Shown here piece after piece: positions 14,981-23,600 of a DNA stretch of 64,000 nucleotides. The notes under the pieces are model-generated. The model searched no databases. It was not told the DNA's origin and saw nothing but the letters and a program-made list of their open reading frames with translations. The position numbers and the translations under genes were made by a program. The DNA is taken from contig DATJBV010000068.1 of the NCBI GenBank assembly GCA_035515055.1, positions 1-64,000 on the forward strand, given 5' to 3'. This stretch comes from Pollutimonas sp035515055 (GTDB taxonomy: Bacteria; Pseudomonadota; Gammaproteobacteria; Burkholderiales; Burkholderiaceae_B). Position 1 is the stretch's first letter, and each line of letters opens with the position of its first letter.

Positions 14981-17255
14981 GTACAAGAAGTTATGGTGGT
15001 TGTTATTGGCCGTCTTGGCGGTCACGTTCGCAGTGCTCGGTTGGAGCGGGGTCGAAATCTATCGGCAAGTCCCGCCCATACCCGAGAAGGTCGTCACTAC
15101 ATCCGACAAGGTGTTGATGACAAAAGATCAAATTCTGGACGGCCAGACGGCCTGGCAAAGCACTGGCGGCATGGCTGTCGGTACAGTCTGGGGCCATGGC
15201 GCCTATCAGGCGCCCGACTGGAGCGCCGACTGGCTGCACCGCGAACTGCTGGCATGGCTGGACCTGGCCGCGCATGAAACCGCCGGCGTAGAATTCGGCA
15301 AGCTCGATGCCGACCAGCAGGCCGTCTTGAAGAATCAACTCAAGAACGAGTACCGGCGCAACACGCTGAACGCCGAGACCGGTGTCGTCACCGTGTCCGA
15401 ACGTCGGGCCCTGGCCATGGAGCAGACGGCGCAATACTACGTCAAGCTGTATGGCTCCGATGCGGACATGCGTACCACTCGCTCGAACTTCGCCATGAAG
15501 GAAGATACCCTTCCTTCGGCCGAGCGGCGCGAGGACTTGACCAAGTTCTTCTTTTGGACTGCCTGGGCTGCCGCCACAGAGCGTCCCAACAGCCACGTCA
15601 CATACACCAACAACTGGCCGCACGAGCCGCTGATCGACAATAAACCGTCGACAGCGAATGTCATGTGGTCAATCGCCAGTGTCATTTTCCTGCTCGCGGG
15701 TATTGCCTTCCTCGTCTGGGGCTGGGCATTCCTGCACCGTGATCATGCCGAGCCGGAGGCGCCCAAGAAAGATCCTCTGACTATCGGTGCGCTGACGCCA
15801 TCGCAACGAGCGCTGGGCAAGTACTTGTTTCTGGTCGTGGCGCTGTTCGTCGCCCAGGTGCTGCTCGGAGGACTGACGGCACACTACACAGTTGAAGGGC
15901 AGACCTTCTACGGTATAGAAATTTCGCAGTGGTTGCCGTATTCGCTGACGCGGACCTGGCACCTTCAGACGGCATTGTTCTGGATAGCCACCGGCTTCCT
16001 GTCCGCTGGCTTGTTTCTTGCGCCGCTCATCAACGGCGGCAAAGATCCCAAGTATCAGAAATTAGGCGTCGATATCCTGTTCTGGGCGCTGGTGGTGTTG
16101 GTCGTCGGCTCGTATATCGGCAACTTCCTCGCCCTTAAGCACCTCATGCCGGCCAGCCTCAATTTCTGGCTTGGACACCAAGGCTATGAATACCTGGAAT
16201 TGGGCCGCGTCTGGCAGTTCGTTAAGTTCCTGGGCCTCGCCTTCTGGTTGCTCTTGATGTTGCGCGGCATGCTGCCTGCGTTCAAGAAAGATGGCGACAA
16301 GAATCTGCTCGCCTTGTTGGCCGCCTCCACGATCGCCATTGGTGTCTTCTACGGCACCGGTTTGTTCTACGGCGAACGCACGCACATCACCATCATGGAG
16401 TACTGGCGTTGGTGGGTTGTCCACCTTTGGGTCGAAGGCTTCTTTGAAGTGTTCGCAACGACGGCGCTGGCTTTCATCTTCTCGACCATGGGCCTGGTGT
16501 CCAAACGTGGCGCCACCATCGCCAGCCTGGCGGCGGCATCGCTGTTCATGCTGGGCGGCGTGCCTGGTACGCTGCACCACATGTATTTCTCGGGCACTAC
16601 CACCCCCATCATGGCCATCGGCGCAAGCTTTAGCGCGCTGGAAGTCGTGCCCCTTATCGTGCTGGGTTATGAAGCATGGGAAAACTGGCGCTTGAAAGAG
16701 CGCGCGCCCTGGATGGAAGCTGTCAAGTGGCCACTCATGTGCTTCGTCGCCGTTTCCTTCTGGAACATGCTCGGCGCCGGTGTGTTCGGCTTCATGGTGA
16801 ATCCGCCGCTGGCCTTGTATTACATCCAGGGGCTGAATACAACGCCAGTCCACGCACACGCCGCACTGTTCGGTGTGTATGGATTCCTTGCCATCGGCTT
16901 CACATTGCTGGTCTTGCGCTACATCGTCCCCGGCTTCCGCTTCAACGAGTCTGTCATGCGTACCGGTTTTTGGGGTCTTAATGCCGGTCTCGTGCTGATG
17001 ATCTTCACCAGCTTGCTGCCTATCGGGCTCATCCAGGTACATGCCAGCATCACGGAAGGCATGTGGTATGCACGTAGCGAAGCATTCATGCAGCAAGGTA
17101 TTCTCCAGACCCTGCGCTGGGTCCGGACCTTCGGTGATGTCGTCTTCATCATTGGCGCACTGGCCATCTTCTGGCAAGTCGTGCTTGGCCTACTGCAAGC
17201 ACGCGGCCATAAGACTGAAGTCGTCTACGGTGCCAGCCCGGCTGCCGCCGAGTAA
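14973..17255 (+). CDS. norB: Quinol-dependent nitric oxide reductase (qNOR)
   Basis: A protein of 760 residues, the length of single-subunit quinol-type NorB (cNOR NorB is about 450). The N-terminal part has one helix, a periplasmic domain of about 200 residues (the fused cytochrome-c-like region without a CxxCH haem motif) and a second helix. The catalytic haem-copper-oxidase fold follows, with His ligands in RTWHLQTALFW, WVVHLWVEGFFEVFAT and PVHAHAALFGVYG. It reduces NO to N2O using quinol. The start was set at ATG 14973 (MREYKK) because AAAGGAG lies upstream; MPQTQQ at 14943 lacks one. No norC lies nearby, and nitrite and nitrous oxide reductases are absent, so detoxification is more likely than respiration. 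Confidence 0.95.
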   Translation: MREYKKLWWLLLAVLAVTFAVLGWSGVEIYRQVPPIPEKVVTTSDKVLMTKDQILDGQTAWQSTGGMAVGTVWGHGAYQAPDWSADWLHRELLAWLDLAAHETAGVEFGKLDADQQAVLKNQLKNEYRRNTLNAETGVVTVSERRALAMEQTAQYYVKLYGSDADMRTTRSNFAMKEDTLPSAERREDLTKFFFWTAWAAATERPNSHVTYTNNWPHEPLIDNKPSTANVMWSIASVIFLLAGIAFLVWGWAFLHRDHAEPEAPKKDPLTIGALTPSQRALGKYLFLVVALFVAQVLLGGLTAHYTVEGQTFYGIEISQWLPYSLTRTWHLQTALFWIATGFLSAGLFLAPLINGGKDPKYQKLGVDILFWALVVLVVGSYIGNFLALKHLMPASLNFWLGHQGYEYLELGRVWQFVKFLGLAFWLLLMLRGMLPAFKKDGDKNLLALLAASTIAIGVFYGTGLFYGERTHITIMEYWRWWVVHLWVEGFFEVFATTALAFIFSTMGLVSKRGATIASLAAASLFMLGGVPGTLHHMYFSGTTTPIMAIGASFSALEVVPLIVLGYEAWENWRLKERAPWMEAVKWPLMCFVAVSFWNMLGAGVFGFMVNPPLALYYIQGLNTTPVHAHAALFGVYGFLAIGFTLLVLRYIVPGFRFNESVMRTGFWGLNAGLVLMIFTSLLPIGLIQVHASITEGMWYARSEAFMQQGILQTLRWVRTFGDVVFIIGALAIFWQVVLGLLQARGHKTEVVYGASPAAAE

Positions 17256-17294
17256 AGCCGAATGGCGGTAAAAAGAAGCAAATGAAGTAAATGA

Positions 17295-17322
17295 AAAGGG
17301 CTGCCTAGGCAGCCTTTTTTTT
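17295..17322 (+). terminator. Intrinsic terminator after norB
   Basis: The self-complementary GGCTGCCTAGGCAGCC (17299-17314) is followed by eight T. It lies between norB and the convergent chemoreceptor gene. An A-run precedes the stem, so it could also act weakly for the opposite strand. Confidence 0.85.
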
Positions 17323-18895
17323 ATAGTGCGAGCAGAACGGGTCGAGCAACGGTAAGGTCGGGTATCTTGAACGTGCCGACGATGCCGGCAAGGCCTCGGG
17401 CCTGATCCTGAAGGCTGGCGGCCGCGGCGGCGGCTTCCTCGACCAGGCTGGCGTTCTGGTGAGTCACTTGATCCATTTGTGAAATGGCCAGATTCACTTG
17501 CTCGATGCCTGTGCTTTGCTCACGGCTGGCCGCTGTAATTTCGCCCATGATGTCGGTTACCCGCTGAACGCCGATTACAATGTCGTTCATGGTGGTACGG
17601 GTCTCGGCAACCAGCCTGTTTCCAGTTTCCGTCGCCGCTACGGACGTATCGATAAGCACCTTTATTTCCTTGGCCGCCATGGCGCTGCGTTGTGCAAGCG
17701 CGCGCACCTCGGCTGCCACGACGGCAAATCCTTTGCCTTGTTCGCCGGCACGAGCCGCTTCGACAGCGGCGTTCAGCGCGAGAATATTGGTCTGGAACGC
17801 GATGCCGTCGATGACGCTGATGATATCTACGATTTTCTTGGCCGATTCGTTGATGGAAGCCATGGTGAAGACGACTTCATCCACAATAGTGCCGCCCTTT
17901 ATGGCTACCTGGGCCGCCGATGCAGAGAGCGTATTGGCCTGTTGCGCATTGTCGGCATTTTGCTTCACGGTGGCTGTCATTTGCTCCATGGTCGCGGCTG
18001 TTTCCGCCAGTGAACTGGCTTGTTGCTCAGTGCGCGAAGACAAGTCCTCATTGCCGGCCGCGATCTGGCTGGACGCCATGGCTATCGAGTCCGCATCTCG
18101 CCGTAGCTCGCCGACCACGCTCCCAAGGTTATCGTTCATTTGCTTTAGTGCTTGCATCAACAACCCTGTCTCATCGTTTCCTTGCGGCTCGATGACATGC
18201 AACAAGTCGCGCGATGACACCGCCTGCGCGAGCTTTACAGCGCGTCCTAGCGGCACAGTGATCGACTGCTTGATGTAGTAGCCCAATATCATCCCGATGA
18301 GAATGGCAATTGCCGTCAATGCCACCATCACGATGCGTCCCAGGGCGTTGCTTTCATGGATGAGTTCGGTGTTTTCCGCAATCTTGCCTGTCATATAGCC
18401 CAGCAGGCCCGCGAAACTCTGGGTATATGTGTCGGCCAGGCCTTTCATGTCGTGGTCGAAGAATTGCGTGGCGCTTGCCGTGTCGCCCTGGTTCTTGGCT
18501 TCCAGCGCCTTCACGCGGGCGTCGCGGAATCTGCCGTAATTGTCGAAGGCCGTCTGGAATAGATCCTTGGCCTGCTGGTCGACCAGGTTGGCGCGCAGCG
18601 CCGCTATGACGACGGCCGCTTCCTTGGTCGTTTCACCTATTGCGTCCTGGAAGTATTTGGCAACGTCGGGGTCGTCGGTTTTGGCGACGGCCATGGTCCG
18701 CGCCATATTCACCTGCAACAATTTTTCCCAATGATTAATCAGCCGCTCGTTCTTCAGCCGGACCTCGATCAAGTTGTTAATGGCGCCGTTGGTCGTATGC
18801 ATGAGCCACAAGCCCATGCCCGCCATCGCACTGATCAAGAATAAGAGGACGCAAAATGAAGCGGTCAGGCGGGTACTGATCTTTAACTTGTTCAT
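17321..18895 (-). CDS. Methyl-accepting chemotaxis protein, transmembrane
   Basis: A protein of 524 residues. The first membrane helix covers about residues 9-30. A periplasmic four-helix-bundle ligand domain follows (about 31-185, MCP_4HB type), then a second membrane helix near 190-212, a HAMP domain to about 265 and the long cytoplasmic signalling hairpin. The hairpin tip reads VIDGIAFQTNILALNAAVEAARAGE, split here by description only. There is no NWETF-type CheR tether at the C-terminus. The start was set at MNKLKISTRL (18895), giving a normal Lys-rich tail. It is outside the main chemotaxis cluster; the ligand is unknown. Confidence 0.92.
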   Translation of the reverse strand: MNKLKISTRLTASFCVLLFLISAMAGMGLWLMHTTNGAINNLIEVRLKNERLINHWEKLLQVNMARTMAVAKTDDPDVAKYFQDAIGETTKEAAVVIAALRANLVDQQAKDLFQTAFDNYGRFRDARVKALEAKNQGDTASATQFFDHDMKGLADTYTQSFAGLLGYMTGKIAENTELIHESNALGRIVMVALTAIAILIGMILGYYIKQSITVPLGRAVKLAQAVSSRDLLHVIEPQGNDETGLLMQALKQMNDNLGSVVGELRRDADSIAMASSQIAAGNEDLSSRTEQQASSLAETAATMEQMTATVKQNADNAQQANTLSASAAQVAIKGGTIVDEVVFTMASINESAKKIVDIISVIDGIAFQTNILALNAAVEAARAGEQGKGFAVVAAEVRALAQRSAMAAKEIKVLIDTSVAATETGNRLVAETRTTMNDIVIGVQRVTDIMGEITAASREQSTGIEQVNLAISQMDQVTHQNASLVEEAAAAAASLQDQARGLAGIVGTFKIPDLTVARPVLLAL

Positions 18896-18946
18896 ATTGG
18901 CAATATTCCACATACAAAAGGTTTAGTTTTGAAACAACCGGCCAGT

Positions 18947-18974
18947 GTACCGGCGAAAAAAACGCTTTCGTTTG
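18947..18974 (-). promoter_or_regulatory. Weak candidate sigma-28 promoter for the chemoreceptor gene
   Basis: On the minus strand CAAA (18974-18971) is followed after 16 bases by GCCGGTAC (18954-18947), against the consensus TAAA-N15-GCCGATAA. Six of eight -10 bases match. It lies 52 bases before the ATG. Chemoreceptor genes are usual FliA targets, which favours it, but the match is imperfect. Confidence 0.3.
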
Positions 18975-19015
18975 AGTTGCGGCAATAAAACCAATATAAA
19001 GGGGGCGACCGGCGC

Positions 19016-19447
19016 CTACCTCAGATGCGATCCCGAGGGGTGGCGCTCTTCGGTTTCCATGGCGGCAAGTCCATGAATAATGCCGCATTCCTCCATTGCC
19101 TTGGCGCTGGCGCATTGTTGCCGCAGTCCGATCAACTGTGAGCGCAGGCGCTGGAGCTCGGCCAGCCGCACGTCGACATGGACGATATGCTCGTCCAGCA
19201 ATGTATTGACCGGAGCGCAATCGCCCAGCGGCTCATCCATAAAGGCCAGCAACATTCGGATTTCATCGTGCGCCATGTCGAGGTTGCGGCAGTTGCGTAT
19301 GAAGCGCAGCCGTTCCAGGTGGCCGGCCTCATAGCTGCGGTAGTTGCCGTCAGTCCTCGCCGGTTTGGGCAGTAGACCCTCTTTTTCATAAAAACGTATG
19401 GTTTCGGTGCCGCAATTGGCGGCTTTGGCCAGTTCGCCGATTTTCAC
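19016..19447 (-). CDS. cadR: MerR-family metal regulator, CadR/PbrR-like
   Basis: A protein of 143 residues from a GTG start. A winged helix-turn-helix (KIGELAKAANCGTETIRFYEKEGLL) is followed by a long dimer helix. Cys77, Cys112 and Cys121 match in order and spacing the metal ligands of CadR/PbrR proteins (77, 112 and 119 in CadR, allowing a two-residue shift). The short C-terminal tail has two His residues but not the long His-rich tail of some CadR proteins. The GTG at 19447 is preferred over upstream ATGs because TTTGGAGG lies just before it. It is divergent from a Cd/Zn efflux ATPase, its expected target. Confidence 0.88.
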   Translation of the reverse strand: MKIGELAKAANCGTETIRFYEKEGLLPKPARTDGNYRSYEAGHLERLRFIRNCRNLDMAHDEIRMLLAFMDEPLGDCAPVNTLLDEHIVHVDVRLAELQRLRSQLIGLRQQCASAKAMEECGIIHGLAAMETEERHPSGSHLR

Positions 19448-19467
19448 GATGCCTCCAAAGAGAGTAG

Positions 19468-19498
19468 TTGAGCTTGTAGCTACTTTAGGGTGTTTACT
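19468..19498 (+). promoter_or_regulatory. MerR-type promoter of the metal ATPase gene
   Basis: TTGAGC (19468-19473) and TTTACT (19493-19498) are 19 bases apart, the over-long spacing typical of MerR-controlled promoters. The spacer contains GTAGCTAC and AGGGTGTT, resembling the layout of known CadR operator-promoters. Confidence 0.7.
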
Positions 19499-19529
19499 GC
19501 AGACATACAAGCGCAATGGACTCAACGAC

Positions 19530-21674
19530 ATGTCATCACTAGATCAAACGCATACACCCGTCCGGACCGTCATGCGGATCATGCAAATGGACTGCCCCAC
19601 GGAAGAAGCCTTGATCCGAAATAAACTACGGCCCATGGAAGGGGTTAACGGTGTTTCGTTCAATTTGATGCAGCGCCTGCTTACAGTCGACCATGCTCCC
19701 GATGCCCGCGCGGCGGTTCTTCAAGCCGTACGCAGCCTTGGATTCGAACCTGAACTTTCGACGTCGGGGCGCCCGCTCGAACAGCCTGTCGCCGTGGCGG
19801 CCGAACCCTGGTGGCCGCTGGCATTGGCCGGCGTCTTTGCAGTCGCCGCGGAGTTTTCCGGCTGGATAACCGACATAGGCTGGCTCCCCATGGTGCTAGC
19901 TGTTAGTGCCATCGCCCTTAGCGGTGTGAGCACCTACAAGAAAGGCTTGATGGCCATCCGCCATGGCAACCTGAATATCAACGCGTTGATGAGTATTGCC
20001 GTAACAGGCGCGCTGATCCTGGGCAACTGGCCAGAGGCGGCCATGGTCATGGTCTTGTTTTCCGTCGCCGAGTTCATAGAGGCGCGATCGCTCGATCATG
20101 CCCGCCACGCGGTCGAGCGGCTGATGGAAGTGGCGCCGGAAACCGTGTTGGCGAAAACCGAGGACGGCGAATGGGTAGTCGCCGCAGCCGCCGAGATTCT
20201 GCCTGGAACGCTGGTGCGAGCCAGACCCGGCGAGCGCATAGGTCTGGACGGGCGCGTCGTCTCCGGCAGCTCCGCCATGAACCAAGCGCCCATCACGGGC
20301 GAAAGCCTGCCAGTGGAGAAGACGGCGGGCGACCCCGTGTTTGCGGGCTCCATCAATGGGACGGGTGAAATCGAGTACCGAGTCGAAGCCGCGTTCAGCA
20401 ACACAATGCTGGCGCGCATTATTCATGCCGTGCAAGAGGCGCAGGGCGGCAAAGCCCCCATTCAGCGGTTTGTCGACCGCTTTGCCCGGATCTACACGCC
20501 TGTCGTCTGCGCGCTTGCGTTGGTGGTGGCCGTCGTTCCTCCCGTGCTGCTCGATCAGTCATGGGCGGACTGGATCTATAAGGCGCTGGTGCTGCTTGTG
20601 ATTGCATGCCCTTGCGCACTGGTGATTTCAACGCCTGTGGCTATCGTCAGCGGGCTGGCGGCGGCCGCCCGCCATGGCATTCTGGTCAAAGGCGGTGCCT
20701 ACCTCGAACTAGGCCGCAAACTGACATGGCTGGCCCTTGATAAGACGGGAACGTTGACCAGCGGCCGGCCCGAGCAAACCGACATGATGGTGCTGCAGCC
20801 GGAAGGCCATACTGTCAGCCGCCGCCTGGCTGCCAGTCTTGCCGTACGCTCGGATCATCCGGTCTCGCAGGCGATCGCGCGGGCAAGCGCAGGCGAGTCG
20901 CTAGCGGGTTTTGCGCAGGAGCCGCTGCCGGTCCAGGACTTCAAGGCGTTTCCGGGAGGCGGCACGCGGGGATTGGTGGAGGGGGCCGACTATATTCTCG
21001 GCAACTACCGGTGGGCCAGCGGCATCATTGCGTCAGGGACGACCGATCCACGTGTGTCGAGCTGGGTGGACGCTCGCCAGCAAGAGGGCAAGACGGTCAC
21101 TGTCCTTGCCACGCCAGTCAGCATTCTTGCGCTATTTGCGGTGGCCGACGAGCCTCGGCCCACGAGCCGCGAGGCCATCGCGACGCTGCATGGCATGGGG
21201 GTGCGCACCGCTATGCTGTCCGGAGACAATGCCGCCACAGCACGCAGCATAGCCGGACAAGTAGGCGTCGACCGCGTACAGGCCGACCTGTTGCCCGGCG
21301 ACAAGCTGGATATCATCGCGCACTACGCGCAAGATGGCATCGTCGGCATGGTGGGCGACGGCATCAACGATGCGCCCGCGCTCGCGCGGGCCGACATCGG
21401 CTTTGCCATGGGCGCCATGGGCAGCGATACCGCCATCGAGACCGCGGACGTGGCATTAATGGACGACGATTTGCGCAAAATACCGCGCTTTATTCATTTG
21501 TCGCAGGCGACACACGCAATTCTGGTGCAGAATATCAGTCTTGCCCTGGGGATTAAGCTCGCATTTTTCTTTTTGACGCTGGCAGGACTGGGCACGATGT
21601 GGATGGCCGTGTTTGCCGATGTAGGCGCGAGCCTGTTGGTCATTGGAAACAGCTTGCGGCTACTTCGCAAGTAA
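19530..21674 (+). CDS. cadA: Heavy-metal P1B-type ATPase (Cd/Zn/Pb efflux)
   Basis: A protein of 714 residues. The N-terminal metal-binding-like domain carries MDCPTEE with a single Cys rather than CxxC. About eight membrane helices follow. The actuator loop has ITGESLPVEK, the transmembrane metal site is ACPCALVIS (CPC near residue 359), the phosphorylation site is DKTGTLT (about 405), the ATP-binding HP pair is SDHPVS, and the hinge is GDGINDAPALARAD. The CPC motif and CadR-type regulator place it in the Cd/Zn/Pb (P1B-2) group. It pumps the metal ion out of the cytoplasm. The start was set at MSSLDQ, downstream of the MerR-type promoter; earlier ATGs overlap the regulator. Confidence 0.93.
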   Translation: MSSLDQTHTPVRTVMRIMQMDCPTEEALIRNKLRPMEGVNGVSFNLMQRLLTVDHAPDARAAVLQAVRSLGFEPELSTSGRPLEQPVAVAAEPWWPLALAGVFAVAAEFSGWITDIGWLPMVLAVSAIALSGVSTYKKGLMAIRHGNLNINALMSIAVTGALILGNWPEAAMVMVLFSVAEFIEARSLDHARHAVERLMEVAPETVLAKTEDGEWVVAAAAEILPGTLVRARPGERIGLDGRVVSGSSAMNQAPITGESLPVEKTAGDPVFAGSINGTGEIEYRVEAAFSNTMLARIIHAVQEAQGGKAPIQRFVDRFARIYTPVVCALALVVAVVPPVLLDQSWADWIYKALVLLVIACPCALVISTPVAIVSGLAAAARHGILVKGGAYLELGRKLTWLALDKTGTLTSGRPEQTDMMVLQPEGHTVSRRLAASLAVRSDHPVSQAIARASAGESLAGFAQEPLPVQDFKAFPGGGTRGLVEGADYILGNYRWASGIIASGTTDPRVSSWVDARQQEGKTVTVLATPVSILALFAVADEPRPTSREAIATLHGMGVRTAMLSGDNAATARSIAGQVGVDRVQADLLPGDKLDIIAHYAQDGIVGMVGDGINDAPALARADIGFAMGAMGSDTAIETADVALMDDDLRKIPRFIHLSQATHAILVQNISLALGIKLAFFFLTLAGLGTMWMAVFADVGASLLVIGNSLRLLRK

Positions 21675-21695
21675 TACTCGATCAGTCTTATTGGG

Positions 21696-23354
21696 ATGAT
21701 GATGTTCGCTATTGTTGATGCTTACCGGGCCGGCTTGCTGAGGCGCGCCAACTGGCTGCCTAATATCATTGCCGGCCTGATCGTAGGCGTCGTGGCACTT
21801 CCCCTGGCCATGGCATTTGCCATTGCCTCGGGTGTCAAACCAGAGCAGGGAATCTACACCGCCATCATCGCCGGGATCATTGTCTCCCTGTTCGGCGGCA
21901 GCCGCGTGCAAATCGCTGGGCCCACCGGCGCGTTCATCGTGATATTGGCGGCCATCGTTGCCGAGCACGGAATAGGCGGGTTGCAGATCGCGACCTTCAT
22001 GGCCGGCATTATCTTGTTCTTCTTCGGCGTTGCCAAGCTGGGCGCCGTCATCAAGTTCATCCCCGCGCCAGTCATTGTTGGCTTTACCGCCGGTATTGGC
22101 GTGGTGATCTGGGTGGGGCAGTGGAAGGATTTTTTCGGGCTGCCTGCTGTTCAGGGGCAGCACTTTCACGAGAAGCTTTGGCATCTGCTCCAGGTATTGC
22201 CGCAGTTCGACTGGCCCACCACCATTCTGGCATTAATTGCCTTGGCGCTTGTCATTTTCACGCCGCGCGTGCCGCGTCTGGCGCGAGTGCCCGGGCCGCT
22301 CGTGGCACTGGTGGTGGTAACCATCATCCAGGCTGTCTTCGGTTTCGAAAGCGTTGCAACGATAGGCAGCACATATGGCGAAATCCCGCGCGGCCTGCCA
22401 TCGTGGGAATGGCCGGAAATTACGTTGTCGCGCCTGGTCGAACTGATCGGACCGGCATTCGCCATCGCCATGCTGGGCGCTATTGAATCCCTCTTATCGG
22501 CCGTTGTTGCCGACGGCATGTCCGGAACCCGACACAATTCCAATCAGGAACTCGTGGGCCAGGGCCTTGCCAATATAGTAGCGCCGTTCTTTGGCGGCAT
22601 TGCGGCGACCGGGGCGATTGCACGCACCGCAACGAATATCCGCAATGGCGGCAACAGTCCGGTTGCCGGGATAGTGCATGCGGCAACGCTGGTCGTGGTG
22701 CTGATGTTTCTCGCGCCGCTGGCGGCAAACATCCCGCTGGCGTGTCTCGCCGCCATCCTGTTCATCGTGGCCTGGAACATGAGCGAACTGCGTCACGTGG
22801 TGAAAATGGTGAAGCGCGCGCCGCGGGCCGATGTCGTCATTCTGCTCGTCACTTTTGGTCTCACCGTCTTTGCAGATCTGGTCGTTGCCGTGAATATCGG
22901 CGTGGTGCTTGCCATGCTGCATTTCATGCGGCGTATGGCTGAAAGCGTGGTGGTGCGCATGCAAAGCGGGGTTGCGCTCGACAAAGAGTTGGCGCAGGAA
23001 GGCTTTACCCATATGCCGCAGGGCGTCCTTGTGTACTCGGTCGAAGGCCCTTTCTTTTTTGCCGCGGTCGAGGCATTCGAACGCGCCCTGGCCGATACGA
23101 ACACGGATCCCAACGTGTTGATTCTTCGGCTTGGCCATGTTCCATTCGTCGATGCGACCGGCCTGCAAACGCTGGAGGAGGTCGTGCAAGATTTGCAATC
23201 GCGAGGCGTTCGCGTCGTCTTTACCGAGGCCACACCCCGCGTACAACGAAAGTTACAGAAAATGGGCTTGATCGACCGACTGGGAACCGGAAACTTTACC
23301 GGGACATTCGCGGAAACGATTGCCGGGTTGCTGCAAGCGGAAGGCCGTGGCTAA
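21696..23354 (+). CDS. SulP-family inorganic anion transporter
   Basis: A protein of 552 residues. The SulP membrane domain (about 1-400) has the signature GLIVGVVALPLAMAFAIASG near residue 25 and the GPTGAF motif. A C-terminal STAS domain (about 430-545) contains VLILRLGHVPFVDATGLQTLEE. Members carry sulfate, bicarbonate or organic acids; the substrate is not resolved. Three in-frame ATGs open the gene (21696, 21699, 21702) with GGG nearby. It follows the metal ATPase by 21 bases, so it may be read through from that promoter, although no functional link is known. Confidence 0.9.
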   Translation: MMMFAIVDAYRAGLLRRANWLPNIIAGLIVGVVALPLAMAFAIASGVKPEQGIYTAIIAGIIVSLFGGSRVQIAGPTGAFIVILAAIVAEHGIGGLQIATFMAGIILFFFGVAKLGAVIKFIPAPVIVGFTAGIGVVIWVGQWKDFFGLPAVQGQHFHEKLWHLLQVLPQFDWPTTILALIALALVIFTPRVPRLARVPGPLVALVVVTIIQAVFGFESVATIGSTYGEIPRGLPSWEWPEITLSRLVELIGPAFAIAMLGAIESLLSAVVADGMSGTRHNSNQELVGQGLANIVAPFFGGIAATGAIARTATNIRNGGNSPVAGIVHAATLVVVLMFLAPLAANIPLACLAAILFIVAWNMSELRHVVKMVKRAPRADVVILLVTFGLTVFADLVVAVNIGVVLAMLHFMRRMAESVVVRMQSGVALDKELAQEGFTHMPQGVLVYSVEGPFFFAAVEAFERALADTNTDPNVLILRLGHVPFVDATGLQTLEEVVQDLQSRGVRVVFTEATPRVQRKLQKMGLIDRLGTGNFTGTFAETIAGLLQAEGRG

Positions 23355-23551
23355 TCCGTATTGTTCTTGAACTGTGGATTGGCTGCCGCCGTGCCCGCGC
23401 CGTAGGACACGCCATGCGCGTTCAGGTAGCCCCGTATTAATTGACGCACCACTTGCGACGGCGTAATGTCTTGATTTGCGCATAGGCGCTCGAACGCCTT
23501 TTTCTTATTGGGATCTATAAGCACGGTTAGACGCGCGGTCTTCTTTTCCAT
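23351..23551 (-). CDS. Small ribbon-helix-helix (CopG-type) protein
   Basis: A protein of 66 residues. The pattern TARLTVLIDPNKKKAFERLCANQDITPSQVVRQLIRGYL fits a ribbon-helix-helix domain: a beta strand, a helix, then T-x-S-Q-V-V-R-Q-L-I. The last 20 residues are polar. Its stop overlaps the SulP stop by four bases on the opposite strand. There is no toxin-type partner next to it, so a lone regulator is more likely than an antitoxin. The target is unknown. Confidence 0.72.
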   Translation of the reverse strand: MEKKTARLTVLIDPNKKKAFERLCANQDITPSQVVRQLIRGYLNAHGVSYGAGTAAANPQFKNNTD

Positions 23552-23600
23552 GGTTCACCAACGTTCGTGATGTTAACCATAGTGTAATTGAAGATGCATG

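Noticed and set aside
16062..17177. 371-codon open frame antisense to norB
   Set aside because: It lies wholly inside norB on the other strand, is His/Gln/Glu-biased as expected from a shadow frame, and has no domain or ribosome site.
23351..23551. Small RHH protein as the antitoxin of a toxin-antitoxin pair
   Set aside because: No small toxin-like gene lies beside it on the same strand; the neighbours are a SulP transporter and a lipoate-ligase family gene.
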